In this document: positions 1 through 8,686 of the stretch, in pieces | Layout: every line of letters starts with the position of its first letter | Numbering within the stretch: position 1 is the first letter of the stretch | DNA from: Halorussus salinus | Lineage (GTDB): Archaea; Halobacteriota; Halobacteria; Halobacteriales; Haladaptataceae | Direction of reading: 5' to 3' | DNA length: 64,000 nucleotides | Assembly (NCBI RefSeq): GCF_004765815.2 | Contig: NZ_ML974128.1 | Coordinates: 625,077-689,076, forward strand | Translations under genes and position numbers: made by a program | The notes under the pieces: generated by a model | Seen by the model: the letters and a program-made list of their open reading frames with translations, nothing else | Databases searched by the model: none | What the model was told of the DNA's origin: nothing

Positions 1-303
1 TCCAAGATCACGTCGATTCCGACCACCGGCCAGAAACACAGCTGGGAGAACGGCATCCCACGGTTGCGGACGCTTGTCGAGAACGGCGGCATCCAGTTCT
101 ATCGCGGCCACCAGCCAACCGAAGACTTCGTCCAAGCCGCCCTGTCGCTAGAACTCAAAGACGGCAAGCTGTCGGGACACACCCCTGACCTCATCGCGGC
201 ATGGTACATGGCCGAACAAGGCCTCCGGAAGTTAGAGGCAGCAGGCCTCCTCGACGCCGACACCAGCCCTGATGACGATTCGAACGGAGTGAGCTACCTA
301 TGA
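1..303 (+). CDS. Terminase large subunit, C-terminal fragment
   Basis: The open frame runs in from before the window and ends at 303. The visible 100 residues resemble the end of a terminase nuclease domain: a stretch on recovering a defined region (IQFYRG), then TPDLIAAWYMAE near the C-terminus, which matches the usual late Asp-plus-helix of these proteins. The terminase packages viral DNA into proheads through the portal. Its stop overlaps the portal start (ATGA at 300-303), so the two are probably translationally coupled. The ATPase part is not visible, so the call rests on this tail and on its position just before the portal. Confidence 0.75.
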   Translation, partial: SKITSIPTTGQKHSWENGIPRLRTLVENGGIQFYRGHQPTEDFVQAALSLELKDGKLSGHTPDLIAAWYMAEQGLRKLEAAGLLDADTSPDDDSNGVSYL

Positions 304-2171
304 CAGACCGTTCAAACGACGATTCAGAACCGACGGTATCGCTGTCCATCTCAACGCCCGGCAACAAGCGAGCGCTGGAGAAAGCCGAAGAATCAACCCA
401 GCTCGACGAGCGCCGCATCGCGACCGACGTTGGCCGCGGCATCGTCCCACCATACGACCCCGAAACGCTCGCGGCGTTCCAGGAACTCAACGAAACCCAT
501 CAAGCATGTCTGCGGAAGAAAGCGCGCTACGAGGTCGGCTACGGCTTCGACATCGCCCCTCACCCGAGCGCGGACGACCCCGACACCGGACCGGGGACCG
601 CCCACCAAACAGTACATGATTTCTGGCACGGCTCGGAGTCACGCTGGCAGATCGGTCCTGAGGGCACGGCCGCGTCAACTCCCGAGGAGGTCCTCGAACT
701 CAGCCGTCTCGACTACCACGGCGTTGGCTGGGCCGCGCTCGAAATCCTCGTCGAAGGCGACGGCAGCCCCGTCGGCCTCGCACATGTGCCCGCAGCGACC
801 GTCCGCGTCCGCAAGACCACCACTACCGTCGAAACCGCTGACGGCGAAGAGCAAGAAGAAATCATGAGCGGGCATGGGTACGTCCAGATCCGGCAGGGCC
901 GCCGCCGATACTTCGGCGAGGCAGGCGACCGCTACGGCGACGACCCGACGTTCGTCGACCGGGAGACCGGCGAGGTCGCCGACAGCGCTGAGGCGCTCGA
1001 CAACAAGCCCGCGAATGAACTCCTCTTCGTTCCGAACCCAAGTCCGATCAGTCTCTACTATGGCATCCCGGACTGGGTCGCGGCGATGCGGACGATGGCC
1101 GCCGACGAGGCCGCGCAAGAGTGGAACCACGACATCTTCGACAACCTCGGGATTCCGCACTACGCCATCAAAGTCACCGGCGGCAAACTCACCGAGGAGT
1201 CGAAAGACCAACTTCGAGAGCTCCAACAGAACCTGAAAGGCGAACCGTACCGAACGGCCATCCTCGAAGTCGACGAGTTCGAGCAGCAGACCCCCTTGGA
1301 GGCTGAGGATGGTAGCGATGTCGAGATCGAGTTCGAGCCCTTAGGAGCGACGGACTCGAACGACATGGAGTTCCAAGCGTTCCGCGAACGTAACGAACAC
1401 GAGATCGCGAAAGTCCACGAAGTCCCGCCACTCCTCATCAACGTCACCAGCACGAGCAACCGGTCGAACAGTGAGGCACAAGTCCGCGAGTTCGCCGAGG
1501 ACGTTATCGCACCCGAGCAAGCGAAGTTCGAGGCTCGGCTGTACCGGATTCTCCATCAGACCGCACTCGGCGTCGACGAGTGGACCATCGACTTCGAGCT
1601 CCGGGGCGCGGACCGCCCCGCCGAAGAAGCGCGGACTGCACGCACGAAGATTCAGGCGGTCCGCGGCGCAGTGCCGGTCGACCGAGCGCTGGAGATGATC
1701 GGCGAGGACCCACTCCCCGACGACCATCCGGTCGACGGCGAGACGCTCGTCGCGAACGTCGGCAGCGACGCCGACGAGACGCTTGGATCAGCGGTGCAGG
1801 CCAGCCGTCCGGAAGATGCGCCACCAGCGGAGAACAAGGTTGGCGAACGCCCCGGTGTCACCGTCGAGTTGGACGACCCGCTCTCGCCGGAGCAGACTCG
1901 CGTCGACATGATGCAGTTCGACTCCTCGAACCTCGTCGCTGGATTGTACGACCGACAGACGCGCGACCTCTATATCCGGTTTCACGGCGACCCCGTCGAC
2001 CGAATCTACGTCTACCTCGATGTCTCCGAAGAGACGTGGGCGGGCCTGAAGGACGCCTCCTCACATGGGTCGTATCACCACGAGCACATCAAGTGGGACT
2101 TCGTCTACGAGGAGTTAACCGACACAACTGGCTGGCCGCAGATCGGGGCCGCAGCGCCGACTGACGACTGA
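300..2171 (+). CDS. Portal protein with C-terminal KTSC domain
   Basis: This 623-residue protein forms the dodecameric DNA entry ring in the capsid. Portal features include DYHGVGWAALEIL near residue 140, NPSPISLYYGIPDW near 250, and the stretch HEVPPLL followed by a region rich in Ser/Asn and Glu near 370-400, as in SPP1/PBSX-type portals. After a linker, residues of about 536-610 look like a KTSC domain: SSNLVAGLYD, LYIRF, the central YVY and a late Ser-His-Gly turn. KTSC is known at lysyl-tRNA synthetase C-termini and as small single-domain proteins, with unproven function. The fusion at a portal C-terminus is unusual. The gene follows the terminase by ATGA overlap. Confidence 0.88.
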   Translation: MTDRSNDDSEPTVSLSISTPGNKRALEKAEESTQLDERRIATDVGRGIVPPYDPETLAAFQELNETHQACLRKKARYEVGYGFDIAPHPSADDPDTGPGTAHQTVHDFWHGSESRWQIGPEGTAASTPEEVLELSRLDYHGVGWAALEILVEGDGSPVGLAHVPAATVRVRKTTTTVETADGEEQEEIMSGHGYVQIRQGRRRYFGEAGDRYGDDPTFVDRETGEVADSAEALDNKPANELLFVPNPSPISLYYGIPDWVAAMRTMAADEAAQEWNHDIFDNLGIPHYAIKVTGGKLTEESKDQLRELQQNLKGEPYRTAILEVDEFEQQTPLEAEDGSDVEIEFEPLGATDSNDMEFQAFRERNEHEIAKVHEVPPLLINVTSTSNRSNSEAQVREFAEDVIAPEQAKFEARLYRILHQTALGVDEWTIDFELRGADRPAEEARTARTKIQAVRGAVPVDRALEMIGEDPLPDDHPVDGETLVANVGSDADETLGSAVQASRPEDAPPAENKVGERPGVTVELDDPLSPEQTRVDMMQFDSSNLVAGLYDRQTRDLYIRFHGDPVDRIYVYLDVSEETWAGLKDASSHGSYHHEHIKWDFVYEELTDTTGWPQIGAAAPTDD

Positions 2172-2255
2172 CGAGCGCGACGATGACCGTCAGCACGGAA
2201 GCACCTCGACTCCCCGTGCGAGCGAGATCTGACCGAGGACAATCCCGATTCTACC

Positions 2256-2372
2256 ATGAGCGAAAATAGTGACAAAGAGCGCGGTGAAAAGCGCGGCGTC
2301 CTCTCATCCGGTCGTGCCAAAGACCTCGACGACGCCAGCGACTCCACCGCCAACGACGACGACGAGGATTGA
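2256..2372 (+). CDS. Small acidic virion-region protein (38 aa)
   Basis: A 38-codon frame starts at ATG 2256 and ends 3 bases before the next start. The peptide is mixed-charge at first (SDKERGEKRG) and ends in a run of Asp/Glu (NDDDED). It fills most of the gap between portal and protease, and its spacing fits the operon. No family is recognised; a small accessory or scaffold-associated protein is possible. Coding potential is supported only by position and acidic composition. Confidence 0.45.
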   Translation: MSENSDKERGEKRGVLSSGRAKDLDDASDSTANDDDED

Positions 2373-2375
2373 TAG

Positions 2376-3620
2376 ATGACCGAACAGCGCGACGAACAGC
2401 ACTACGAGAAGCGCGTCGACTACGTCCAGAAAGACGCAGACGCCCAGTCCGCGACGGGCGTCGTGATGGTGCCGTGGATGGTTGACCATCACGGCGACTG
2501 GGAACGCCCCGAGACGATTCAGGCGTTCGCCGCACAGTTCGAGGCGTTCATCGATGTCGAGGAGGCCGACGGCGGCGTGATGCATGCTGTCTGGCCGAGC
2601 GACTGGATGACGCTCGAACGGAACGAGGTGTTCGACGAGGCCGAGGAGATCGGTGGCCAGACCGTCGAGGCGGGCACGTGGGTCCAGACGTGGGCCTACC
2701 ACGACGACGAACTCTGGAGTCTCGTCGAGGACGACATCCTCGGCGGGCACTCTATCGGCGCGGTCAACGTCGACTGGACGTACACCGGCAGCGACGCCGA
2801 CGACCTCCCCGACGAGGTCTCGGTCCCGGACGCGGTCGATGTCGAGGAGTACTGGGAGTTGACAGACGGCATCATGCAGGAGGTCAGTGCGGTCGACATC
2901 CCGGCGGTGCCTGACGCCCAGATTCTCTCGACCTCGAAGGCGCGAGCGGCGACCGCGGAGAAGCGCCTCGCCGACCATCTCGGGAACCGTGACGGGTTCA
3001 TCGAAGAAGCGTTGGAGCGCGGGCACAGCGAAGAGGACGCCGAACGGCTGTGGGACGTGCTCGACCGTGGAATCAACGTCGAGGGCGCTGGTGAGCCCGG
3101 TGCGGCGAGTAAGCTGACGAGCGCGGCGACAGCGTTCCTCAACACGTTGACCGGGGCCTCCGGTGGCGAAACGACGGACGCGACGACGGCCGAGGTCTCG
3201 GAGACTGCCGACGAATCAACTGCTAAAGACGCTCCCGGCGGCGACACGTCGGACGGCGATGGCAGCACCACTGCCACTGACGATTCTGACATGACTAACG
3301 GAGACGACGAGCCCCCCGAGTGGGCACAAGACCTGATCGAACAGACCAAGGACAACGCCGAGCGGCTGGACGAGATCCAGAACGCAGACGGCGATAGCGA
3401 CCTGCTGGCGGACGCCCCTGAATGGGCACAAGAGATCGGCAAACAGACGCAGAAGAACGCCGAGCGCATCGACGCGATCAGCAAGCAGACTGGCGCGACC
3501 GAATCCCAGCAGCTCGGCGGCGCGGAGAAGGGCGGGGACGACGAGGGCGGCCTCACCGAGCGACAAGCATTCTTCATCCCGGAAAGCAAGGCTCGCGAAG
3601 TCACGGGAGGTAGTCGATGA
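2376..3620 (+). CDS. XkdF-like prohead protease fused to acidic scaffold region
   Basis: Residues of about 1-185 resemble the XkdF-type phage protease domain: an early GVVMVPWMVDHHGDW, a middle WVQTWAYHDDELW, and the hallmark turn GGHSIGAVNV. The rest (about 220-410) is strongly acidic, low complexity and predicted helical, as expected for a scaffold. It contains two similar segments, PPEWAQDLIEQTKDNAERLD and a second copy beginning APEWAQEIGKQTQ. In related tailed viruses such a protein guides capsid assembly and then cleaves itself and partners. It sits between portal and capsid, and its stop overlaps the capsid start. Catalytic residues were not assigned. Confidence 0.75.
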   Translation: MTEQRDEQHYEKRVDYVQKDADAQSATGVVMVPWMVDHHGDWERPETIQAFAAQFEAFIDVEEADGGVMHAVWPSDWMTLERNEVFDEAEEIGGQTVEAGTWVQTWAYHDDELWSLVEDDILGGHSIGAVNVDWTYTGSDADDLPDEVSVPDAVDVEEYWELTDGIMQEVSAVDIPAVPDAQILSTSKARAATAEKRLADHLGNRDGFIEEALERGHSEEDAERLWDVLDRGINVEGAGEPGAASKLTSAATAFLNTLTGASGGETTDATTAEVSETADESTAKDAPGGDTSDGDGSTTATDDSDMTNGDDEPPEWAQDLIEQTKDNAERLDEIQNADGDSDLLADAPEWAQEIGKQTQKNAERIDAISKQTGATESQQLGGAEKGGDDEGGLTERQAFFIPESKAREVTGGSR

Positions 3621-4585
3621 ACGGAAACTACGCAGGCATGACCGGCGTCCGGAAGAGTAACGAAGAAGCGCTGAAGGACATCGCGCCGGGCGACCTCTCG
3701 GGCGGCGTGATGCCGCGTGACCTCTTCGAGGACTGGTACCGGCGCGTGCAGGACACGTCCATGCTGATGGACATGGTCCGCACCGAGATCCTCCCGCGGC
3801 CGAAGATGGAACTCGCCCGCATCGGCGTCGGCGAACGCATGCGCCGCGGCGCTGGCACCGAGGAGGGGACCAGCGGCGGTAGCGCAGAGGTGAACACGGA
3901 CGGCATCGAGATGGACGCTGAGAAGGGCGTGCTGTCGTGGGACCTCCCGCGGGAGACCGTCGAGGACACCATCGGGCAGGTCGACGAGATCGTGCTCGAC
4001 AAGATGGCGCGCCAGTGGAGCGTGGACACGCAGGATCTCGGTATCAACGGCGACACCGCTGACGCGTCGGGCGGCGACACGCAGGCGTTCCTCAGCCAGA
4101 ACGATGGCTGGCTGAAACTCCTCAACAACCGTACGGACACGAACACCTACGACCACACGGGCGGCGCAATCGACACGTCGCTGTTCCACGAGGCGCGGGC
4201 GGCGCTCCCTAACCGGTTCAAGCGGTCGGCGACGGTGAACGAACCCGTCTACATGATGAACCTCAGCCAGATCGAGGACTGGGAATACGAACTCACCCAG
4301 CGTGAGGACCCGCTCGGCGCTGCGGTCATCTTCAGCGACGACGACCTGACGCCATTCAACTACGACGTGTACGGGTTCGCTGGCTGGCCCGAGGGCACGG
4401 CGCTGTTCACCTACCCCGAGAACCTCATCTACGGCGTCTGGCGCGACACCGAAATCGAGGTGCTGGACGCGACGGACAAGACCGCCGAGAACGACCTGTT
4501 CGCCCGCTACTTCATGCGCACTCGCGACGACTTCCAAGTCGAAGACGAGGAGGGTGCGGTCCTCATCAACAACATCGCGGTGTGA
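3617..4585 (+). CDS. Major capsid protein (HK97 fold)
   Basis: This 322-residue protein sits directly after the protease/scaffold gene, the standard position. The sequence has the layout of HK97-fold capsids: an N-terminal arm, then DTSMLMDMVRTEILPRPKME, a glycine-rich E-loop-like stretch near 75-90, KGVLSWDLPRETVEDTIGQ, and a C-terminal domain with YVHMM-like and WPEGTALFTYPENL motifs. It assembles the icosahedral shell. There is no long N-terminal delta domain; the separate acidic scaffold upstream probably serves that role. Confidence 0.85.
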   Translation: MNGNYAGMTGVRKSNEEALKDIAPGDLSGGVMPRDLFEDWYRRVQDTSMLMDMVRTEILPRPKMELARIGVGERMRRGAGTEEGTSGGSAEVNTDGIEMDAEKGVLSWDLPRETVEDTIGQVDEIVLDKMARQWSVDTQDLGINGDTADASGGDTQAFLSQNDGWLKLLNNRTDTNTYDHTGGAIDTSLFHEARAALPNRFKRSATVNEPVYMMNLSQIEDWEYELTQREDPLGAAVIFSDDDLTPFNYDVYGFAGWPEGTALFTYPENLIYGVWRDTEIEVLDATDKTAENDLFARYFMRTRDDFQVEDEEGAVLINNIAV

Positions 4586-4596
4586 GGTGACCCAAG

Positions 4597-4968
4597 ATGC
4601 CACAAGCCACATATACGGCTGACGGCGGCCACTACCGCGTCGGTGGCGTCGGCTTCGACCCCGGCGACACCAAGACCATCGACGAGGAACTCGCCAGCTA
4701 CCTCGACGACCACCGCGACTTCGAGGTCGAGAGCGGCGACAGCGACCGCGACCCGGATGTTGGCGAGTCGAACAGCGCTGCCAGCGAGGCGTTCGCTGGC
4801 GAGGGCTTCTCGGAGTCCGACTGGCTGGCCAACGACTACCAAGACCGTGCGGAGGCAGTCACAGCGGGCAACCTCGACGACTCCCTCGACGCGGTCGAAG
4901 CCGTGGAAACCAGCGACACCGTTCTCGAAGCGGTCGACGACCGGCGCGCCGAACTTGCGGAGGACTAA
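4597..4968 (+). CDS. Small acidic head-region protein
   Basis: The 123-residue protein lies 11 bases after the capsid gene. It begins with a compact beta-like segment (ATYTADGGHYRVGGVGFDPGD) and ends in a helical repeat-like segment (LDAVEAVETSDTVLEAVDDRRAEL). The first part resembles the small proteins that follow capsid genes in many tailed viruses (lambda FI-like), but the similarity is weak. Its function in head completion is inferred from position only. Confidence 0.6.
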   Translation: MPQATYTADGGHYRVGGVGFDPGDTKTIDEELASYLDDHRDFEVESGDSDRDPDVGESNSAASEAFAGEGFSESDWLANDYQDRAEAVTAGNLDDSLDAVEAVETSDTVLEAVDDRRAELAED

Positions 4969-4971
4969 CCC

Positions 4972-5289
4972 GTGCCCGCTTGGCATGCGGCCGCCGTCCT
5001 CGCGGACTCGGAGAGTCTCACTGCTGGCGAGGCCGTCCAGTTCAACTTCTCCAGCGGCGGAGGCTACCACACGCCGGTCGTCTGCGTCGCGCTGGAGGAC
5101 CTTGAAGGCAACGCCGACGACACGCTGACCATCGAGTTCGACGGCGCGGCCGCCACCTACGAGGCCGACGTGCAGACGCTCTCGGAAACGACGACCTATA
5201 CGGTGGACCTGCCGCAGTGTGAGGGGGTCCGCGCTACGTCGAGTAACGGCTGTACGTACAGCATCGAAGTACGGAACAACCCGAGGTAG
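4972..5289 (+). CDS. Small beta-rich head protein, possible decoration protein
   Basis: This 105-residue protein starts with GTG at 4972, three bases after the previous stop. It is predicted to be all-beta: alternating segments such as VQFNFSSGGGYHTPVVCVALEDL and TTTYTVDLPQCEGVRATSS. Its place immediately after the capsid cluster suggests a capsid-decorating protein, but no family is recognised. The N-terminal hydrophobic stretch is too short and polar for a signal peptide. Confidence 0.6.
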   Translation: MPAWHAAAVLADSESLTAGEAVQFNFSSGGGYHTPVVCVALEDLEGNADDTLTIEFDGAAATYEADVQTLSETTTYTVDLPQCEGVRATSSNGCTYSIEVRNNPR

Positions 5290-5295
5290 CCAGCG

Positions 5296-6042
5296 ATGTC
5301 AGACACGGGCTACTGCACGCTTGAGGACCTCCGGCGAGCACTCCAAGACGCGGAGCTACCGGGAGACATCCAGCAGGACAAACAACTCGCCGTCGACGCA
5401 ATCACAGCCCAGACCGAGCCGCTGGAGAAATCGCTGAAACGCCACTGGTATGCGCCCGCGGGGGCCAGTATCCTCGACGAAGCCGGTCAGATCGACATTC
5501 CGACCGGCCCGAAGAGCCGTGACGACGAGGAGGACATCCCGACCAGTAGCGCGTTCGTGGTCGACGACGAGGGGCCTGCGCCGAAGACCTCGCAGGGGAG
5601 CTATTCGAAGATCGAGCTCGCGCGCCGCGACGCCGACTCAATCTCCAAACTCCTCGTCCGCACCGAGGATGGAAGCTACGAGGACTGGACCACCGAGTAC
5701 GAGGGAGGGTTGTGGCCGGACGCGCTCGGCGACGACTACTACTTCCGCGTGAACAACGGCGGCTGGAGTCGGCTCTATCTCGACACCACGAACCTCCTCG
5801 CGGACGGCGAGGACAACGAGTACGTCCTCGACAGCTTCGCCAACGCGGTCTACGTCGAGTGGAGCTACGGTCACGAGGGCATCCCGCAGAACGTGCGGCG
5901 CGCGGTCGCGTTCCGTGCCGCGTCGGATTTCGTCGACGAAGCCGCGGTGCAGATCCCCGAAAACGCACGCGTCCGAAGCGTCGAGTCGCTCGCTGACGAG
6001 TTCGAACGGAAGGCCAACAAACTACTGGAGGTCTACCAGTGA
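5296..6042 (+). CDS. Head-tail connector (gp6-like adaptor)
   Basis: The 248-residue protein opens with YCTLEDLRRALQDAELP, the typical start of HK97 gp6/SPP1 gp15 adaptor proteins, followed by a helix with LAVDAITAQTEPLEKSLKRHW. The final part (ALVAFRAASDF-like helix and LADEFERKANKLLEVY) also fits. These rings bind below the portal and extend the DNA channel. The middle third, rich in beta and acidic loops, is longer than in bacterial relatives. Its stop overlaps the next GTG start. Confidence 0.75.
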   Translation: MSDTGYCTLEDLRRALQDAELPGDIQQDKQLAVDAITAQTEPLEKSLKRHWYAPAGASILDEAGQIDIPTGPKSRDDEEDIPTSSAFVVDDEGPAPKTSQGSYSKIELARRDADSISKLLVRTEDGSYEDWTTEYEGGLWPDALGDDYYFRVNNGGWSRLYLDTTNLLADGEDNEYVLDSFANAVYVEWSYGHEGIPQNVRRAVAFRAASDFVDEAAVQIPENARVRSVESLADEFERKANKLLEVYQ

Positions 6043-6464
6043 CGACGCTCGACTCCGGGTTCGAAGACGCGCTCCGCGACGCCGCCCTCGACGACGTGGA
6101 GACGACGATGCGCGAGGAGGTCGGGCCGATGTTCAAGCAGACGGCCCGCCAGAACTTCGAAGCGTACGCCTCGCGCAACGACTACGACATCGACCATATC
6201 TGGCAGGACGCCACCCTGTCGGTTGACCGCGACGACTCCTCGGTCTCGGTTCGGGTCGAGTGGCCGGAGTTGACCGCGTTGTTCGAGTTCGGCGTGAGCC
6301 CGCACACCATCGAGGGCGACCCCGTGCTGCATTTTTACTACGACCGTATCGACCAGTGGATAACGACGGAGTCGGTCGAGTGGGGGAGCGAGACAGGGGG
6401 GATTCCCGAGAGTCGGGCGATCCGTGACGCACAGAACTGGCTTCACCGGGAGGTCAACTCGTGA
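6039..6464 (+). CDS. Tail completion protein (HK97 gp10-like)
   Basis: This 141-residue protein starts with GTG at 6039 inside the previous stop. An N-terminal helical half (FKQTARQNFEAYASRND) is followed by beta strands with WPELTALFEFGVSPHTIEGDPVLHF and a C-terminal helix ending in AIRDAQNWLHREV. That FEFG-Ser-Pro-His turn and the closing Trp-Leu helix are characteristic of gp10-type head-tail joining proteins. Position between connector and tail terminator agrees. Confidence 0.75.
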   Translation: MTTLDSGFEDALRDAALDDVETTMREEVGPMFKQTARQNFEAYASRNDYDIDHIWQDATLSVDRDDSSVSVRVEWPELTALFEFGVSPHTIEGDPVLHFYYDRIDQWITTESVEWGSETGGIPESRAIRDAQNWLHREVNS

Positions 6465-6958
6465 CCAGTCCGGAAGTCGACTGGACGCTCACCCAACTCG
6501 GGAGCGTCGTCGGCGCGATCACCACGCCGCTCCAGCGCATCGACCGCGACGAAAGCGAGTTCTTCGACGACGGTATTCGGTCGCGGACCGCTGAACTCCG
6601 GAAGACAAACGCGGTCGGCGCATCACTCGCCGACGTAACCAACGACCCGGTCGGGACGGAGTACGACCACGCTCGCGAAGCCGTGGTCGGGGTCCGCATC
6701 GAGGGACTCCACGAGAGCGAGTTCGGCTACATCGACCCCGGCGGAAGTGACGGCATCCCGTTCAGTGGCGGCGGTGGGCTGGTCGACCGCATCCGTGACG
6801 CGCTCCTCGTTAACCGGACGTATCCGGACGCTGGCGGGACCGGGGTGACGTACACCGGCCTTCGGTTGGTGAACGAGAGCAACCAGTCGAGCAACTATCA
6901 GGATTATTTCCGGCACGATTTTGACATCGTGTTCAACGGCTACGAAGAACTCCCATGA
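6461..6958 (+). CDS. Tail terminator-like protein
   Basis: The 165-residue protein starts with GTG at 6461, overlapping the previous stop by four bases. A first half with an N-terminal helix-like segment leads into REAVVGVRIEGLHESEFGYIDP, then a helix LVDRIRDALLVNRTYP, and ends with a beta strand in FRHDFDIVFNGYEELP. The secondary-structure order and final DFDIVFNG strand fit tail terminator proteins, which cap the finished tail tube. The assignment leans on gene order. Confidence 0.6.
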   Translation: MTSPEVDWTLTQLGSVVGAITTPLQRIDRDESEFFDDGIRSRTAELRKTNAVGASLADVTNDPVGTEYDHAREAVVGVRIEGLHESEFGYIDPGGSDGIPFSGGGGLVDRIRDALLVNRTYPDAGGTGVTYTGLRLVNESNQSSNYQDYFRHDFDIVFNGYEELP

Positions 6959-7242
6959 CTCACGAACTATCATTCTCAGTCTCCGTCTCGAACGTGACAA
7001 TCGACTGGACGCAGCCGGTCGAAATCGTCACGTGTGGCGCGGCCGGGTCTCGCAGCGAGGTCTGGCGACTCCGCGACCCGGAGACGGAGGTCACCACGAC
7101 AGGCGACTCGTACCTCGACGCACGCCGCAGACTCACCCTGTGCCGCGGCGTCGCCGAGCGAACCAAATCCACCGTCCGCCGTGAGGCCGCGCGCGAAGCC
7201 GCGAACCATCTACTCGGCCGACCGAGGAGGCCCGCACCATGA
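6955..7242 (+). CDS. Uncharacterised small tail-region protein
   Basis: The 95-residue protein starts at ATG 6955 and overlaps genes on both sides by four bases. The first half is beta-like (ELSFSVSVSNVTIDWTQPVEIVT), and the second half is basic and helical with many Arg residues. No family is recognised. The tight coupling on both sides suggests it is made with the tail terminator and tail tube. Confidence 0.6.
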   Translation: MTHELSFSVSVSNVTIDWTQPVEIVTCGAAGSRSEVWRLRDPETEVTTTGDSYLDARRRLTLCRGVAERTKSTVRREAAREAANHLLGRPRRPAP

Positions 7243-8162
7243 CCGGCGCAGGCACGGCGACGGTCGCGTTCAGCCACGAACAGACGCTCGCGGGCGACCT
7301 CGTCGATAGTGATAGCGATGGCAACCCGGACGCGTTCAAGACCGGCCGGAACCCGAGCGTCACCGAACTGGAACTGTCGAACGCGCTTGAGCGGATGCGT
7401 GAAGACGGCGCGGTCGAACCCGTCGACAGCGTTGCGACGCGACTGGATGGTGCGGTCAGCGTCGAGGCGGTCGTCTCGAAGGACGTGCACGGCGAGGTCG
7501 AGAAACTCGTGTTCAACGACGCCGGAAGCGGGTTCAAGTCGGGGCGCGCGTCCAGTGCGACGTTTTATCTCGGATTGGACTTCCTGTCTGGGACTGCGGA
7601 GCGGGAGTTATCCGGGTGCATCCCGCTGGAGTACAGTATCGACTGGGAGAACGACGGTATGGTCTCGTATAGCCTGTCGATGGCGTACGTCGACGAAACG
7701 ACGAACACGTCGATAACGCCCACCGGTATCACCGGGCCGAGTGACGGCAACGACGTGCCATTCCACGGGTTCTCACTGTCCGTAGATGGGGCGTCGGTGT
7801 CGAAGCTGCAGTCGGCGTCGTTGTCGATTTCGAACATCGCGCGGTTCCAGTGGGGGGACCAACGCCAGCCCGTCGACGCGGTCATCGAGAACCCGGAGAC
7901 GACGCTCGACGTGGACGCAATCTTCAGTGGGCCGTCGCGGATGGAACTCGCGTACGGCTCCGCGGGCGCGTCGGCGACCGAAGACTCGCTGTCGAACGTC
8001 TCCGGAAGCATTGACCTGTCCGCGGCTGGGTCGGCGGTCTCGACGTACCAGCTTGCGAAACTGAAACCAGACACCTACGGGTGGAACGACCTCGTATCGA
8101 GCGATACCGACACGACCGACAGCACGTCGTTCCACGTCAACGGCGGCGTCACCATCGTCTAA
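7239..8162 (+). CDS. Major tail tube protein
   Basis: The 307-residue beta-rich protein lies between the terminator and the chaperones, where siphoviruses carry the tube protein. It has two similar halves: each carries a strand pair resembling FYLGLDFLSG or FHGFSLSVDGASVSKLQSASLSI, and the second ends in a helix-strand unit (STYQLAKLKPDTYGWNDLV). The DIS...SISNIARFQWG segment fits the tube fold common to phage tubes and Hcp. It polymerises around the tape measure to form the tail. Confidence 0.72.
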   Translation: MTGAGTATVAFSHEQTLAGDLVDSDSDGNPDAFKTGRNPSVTELELSNALERMREDGAVEPVDSVATRLDGAVSVEAVVSKDVHGEVEKLVFNDAGSGFKSGRASSATFYLGLDFLSGTAERELSGCIPLEYSIDWENDGMVSYSLSMAYVDETTNTSITPTGITGPSDGNDVPFHGFSLSVDGASVSKLQSASLSISNIARFQWGDQRQPVDAVIENPETTLDVDAIFSGPSRMELAYGSAGASATEDSLSNVSGSIDLSAAGSAVSTYQLAKLKPDTYGWNDLVSSDTDTTDSTSFHVNGGVTIV

Positions 8163-8170
8163 CCCCTACT

Positions 8171-8686
8171 ATGCCACTGCAAACGAAAGAAATCGAGTTG
8201 GCGAGTGAAATCGACCGGCTTGAACAACGACGACGCGACCTCGCAGAACAGGCGGCCGCGCTCGCCGACGATAACCCGAAGCGCGGTGAACTGGTGCAGG
8301 AAGGCAACGAGATCGACACCTATCTCCAAGGGCTCAACTGGGCGCTCGAGGAGTGGGAGACGGAGACCGTAACGGTCTCCGGACTCACGGGTGGCGAATT
8401 CGGGCGGGTCGAGGACTCCGTCGTCTCCTCCGCGGCCGAGCGGGGGGAGCAACCGGGTGGCGGCGCGACGCGCGTGTATCTGGTTGCGTCCGGCACGGTT
8501 GAAGCGCCGTACGTCGGCGACGAGATGACCGAGGAGCAGCGGATCGGGGCTGTGAGTCAGCTCCCGATTACGTTCTTGAAGTGGGCGGAATACCGGATCG
8601 ACGAGTTGACGACGATGGGAAACAGCGTCGAGACGAGCTTCAACGCATTGCTCGCGGAGACACAGACCGAGTCGGACGACGCGTGA
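8171..8686 (+). CDS. Tail assembly chaperone (G-like)
   Basis: The 171-residue protein starts at ATG 8171; longer upstream starts would overlap the tube gene. An N-terminal coiled coil (EIELASEIDRLEQRRRDLAEQ) leads to a compact domain ending in a helix with QLPITFLKWAEYRIDELTTMG. It lies between tail tube and tape measure, as phage lambda gene G does. In its last 70 bases the frame contains G GGA AAC at 8617-8623, in the correct register for -1 slippage into the next frame, giving a predicted GT fusion of 218 residues. Chaperones of this type coat the tape measure during assembly. Confidence 0.75.
   Translation: MPLQTKEIELASEIDRLEQRRRDLAEQAAALADDNPKRGELVQEGNEIDTYLQGLNWALEEWETETVTVSGLTGGEFGRVEDSVVSSAAERGEQPGGGATRVYLVASGTVEAPYVGDEMTEEQRIGAVSQLPITFLKWAEYRIDELTTMGNSVETSFNALLAETQTESDDA
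8617..8654 (+). promoter_or_regulatory. Programmed -1 ribosomal frameshift site
   Basis: The heptamer GGGAAAC at 8617-8623 is read in the chaperone frame as ATG-GGA-AAC, so it fits X XXY YYZ exactly. Slippage gives GGG-AAA and continues in the frame that ends at 8826. A small stem follows 10 bases later: CGAGC at 8634-8638 pairs with GCTCG at 8650-8654. The layout equals that of lambda G/GT, whose heptamer is GGGAAAG. Confidence 0.75.

Noticed and set aside
2183-2269. A 28-codon frame after the portal gene
   Set aside because: It overlaps the better-spaced 38-residue acidic frame at 2256-2372, and its basic composition is unlike the neighbours.
2696-4612. A 638-codon minus-strand frame across protease and capsid genes
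   Set aside because: Antisense to two strong virion genes; Ser-rich low-complexity translation.
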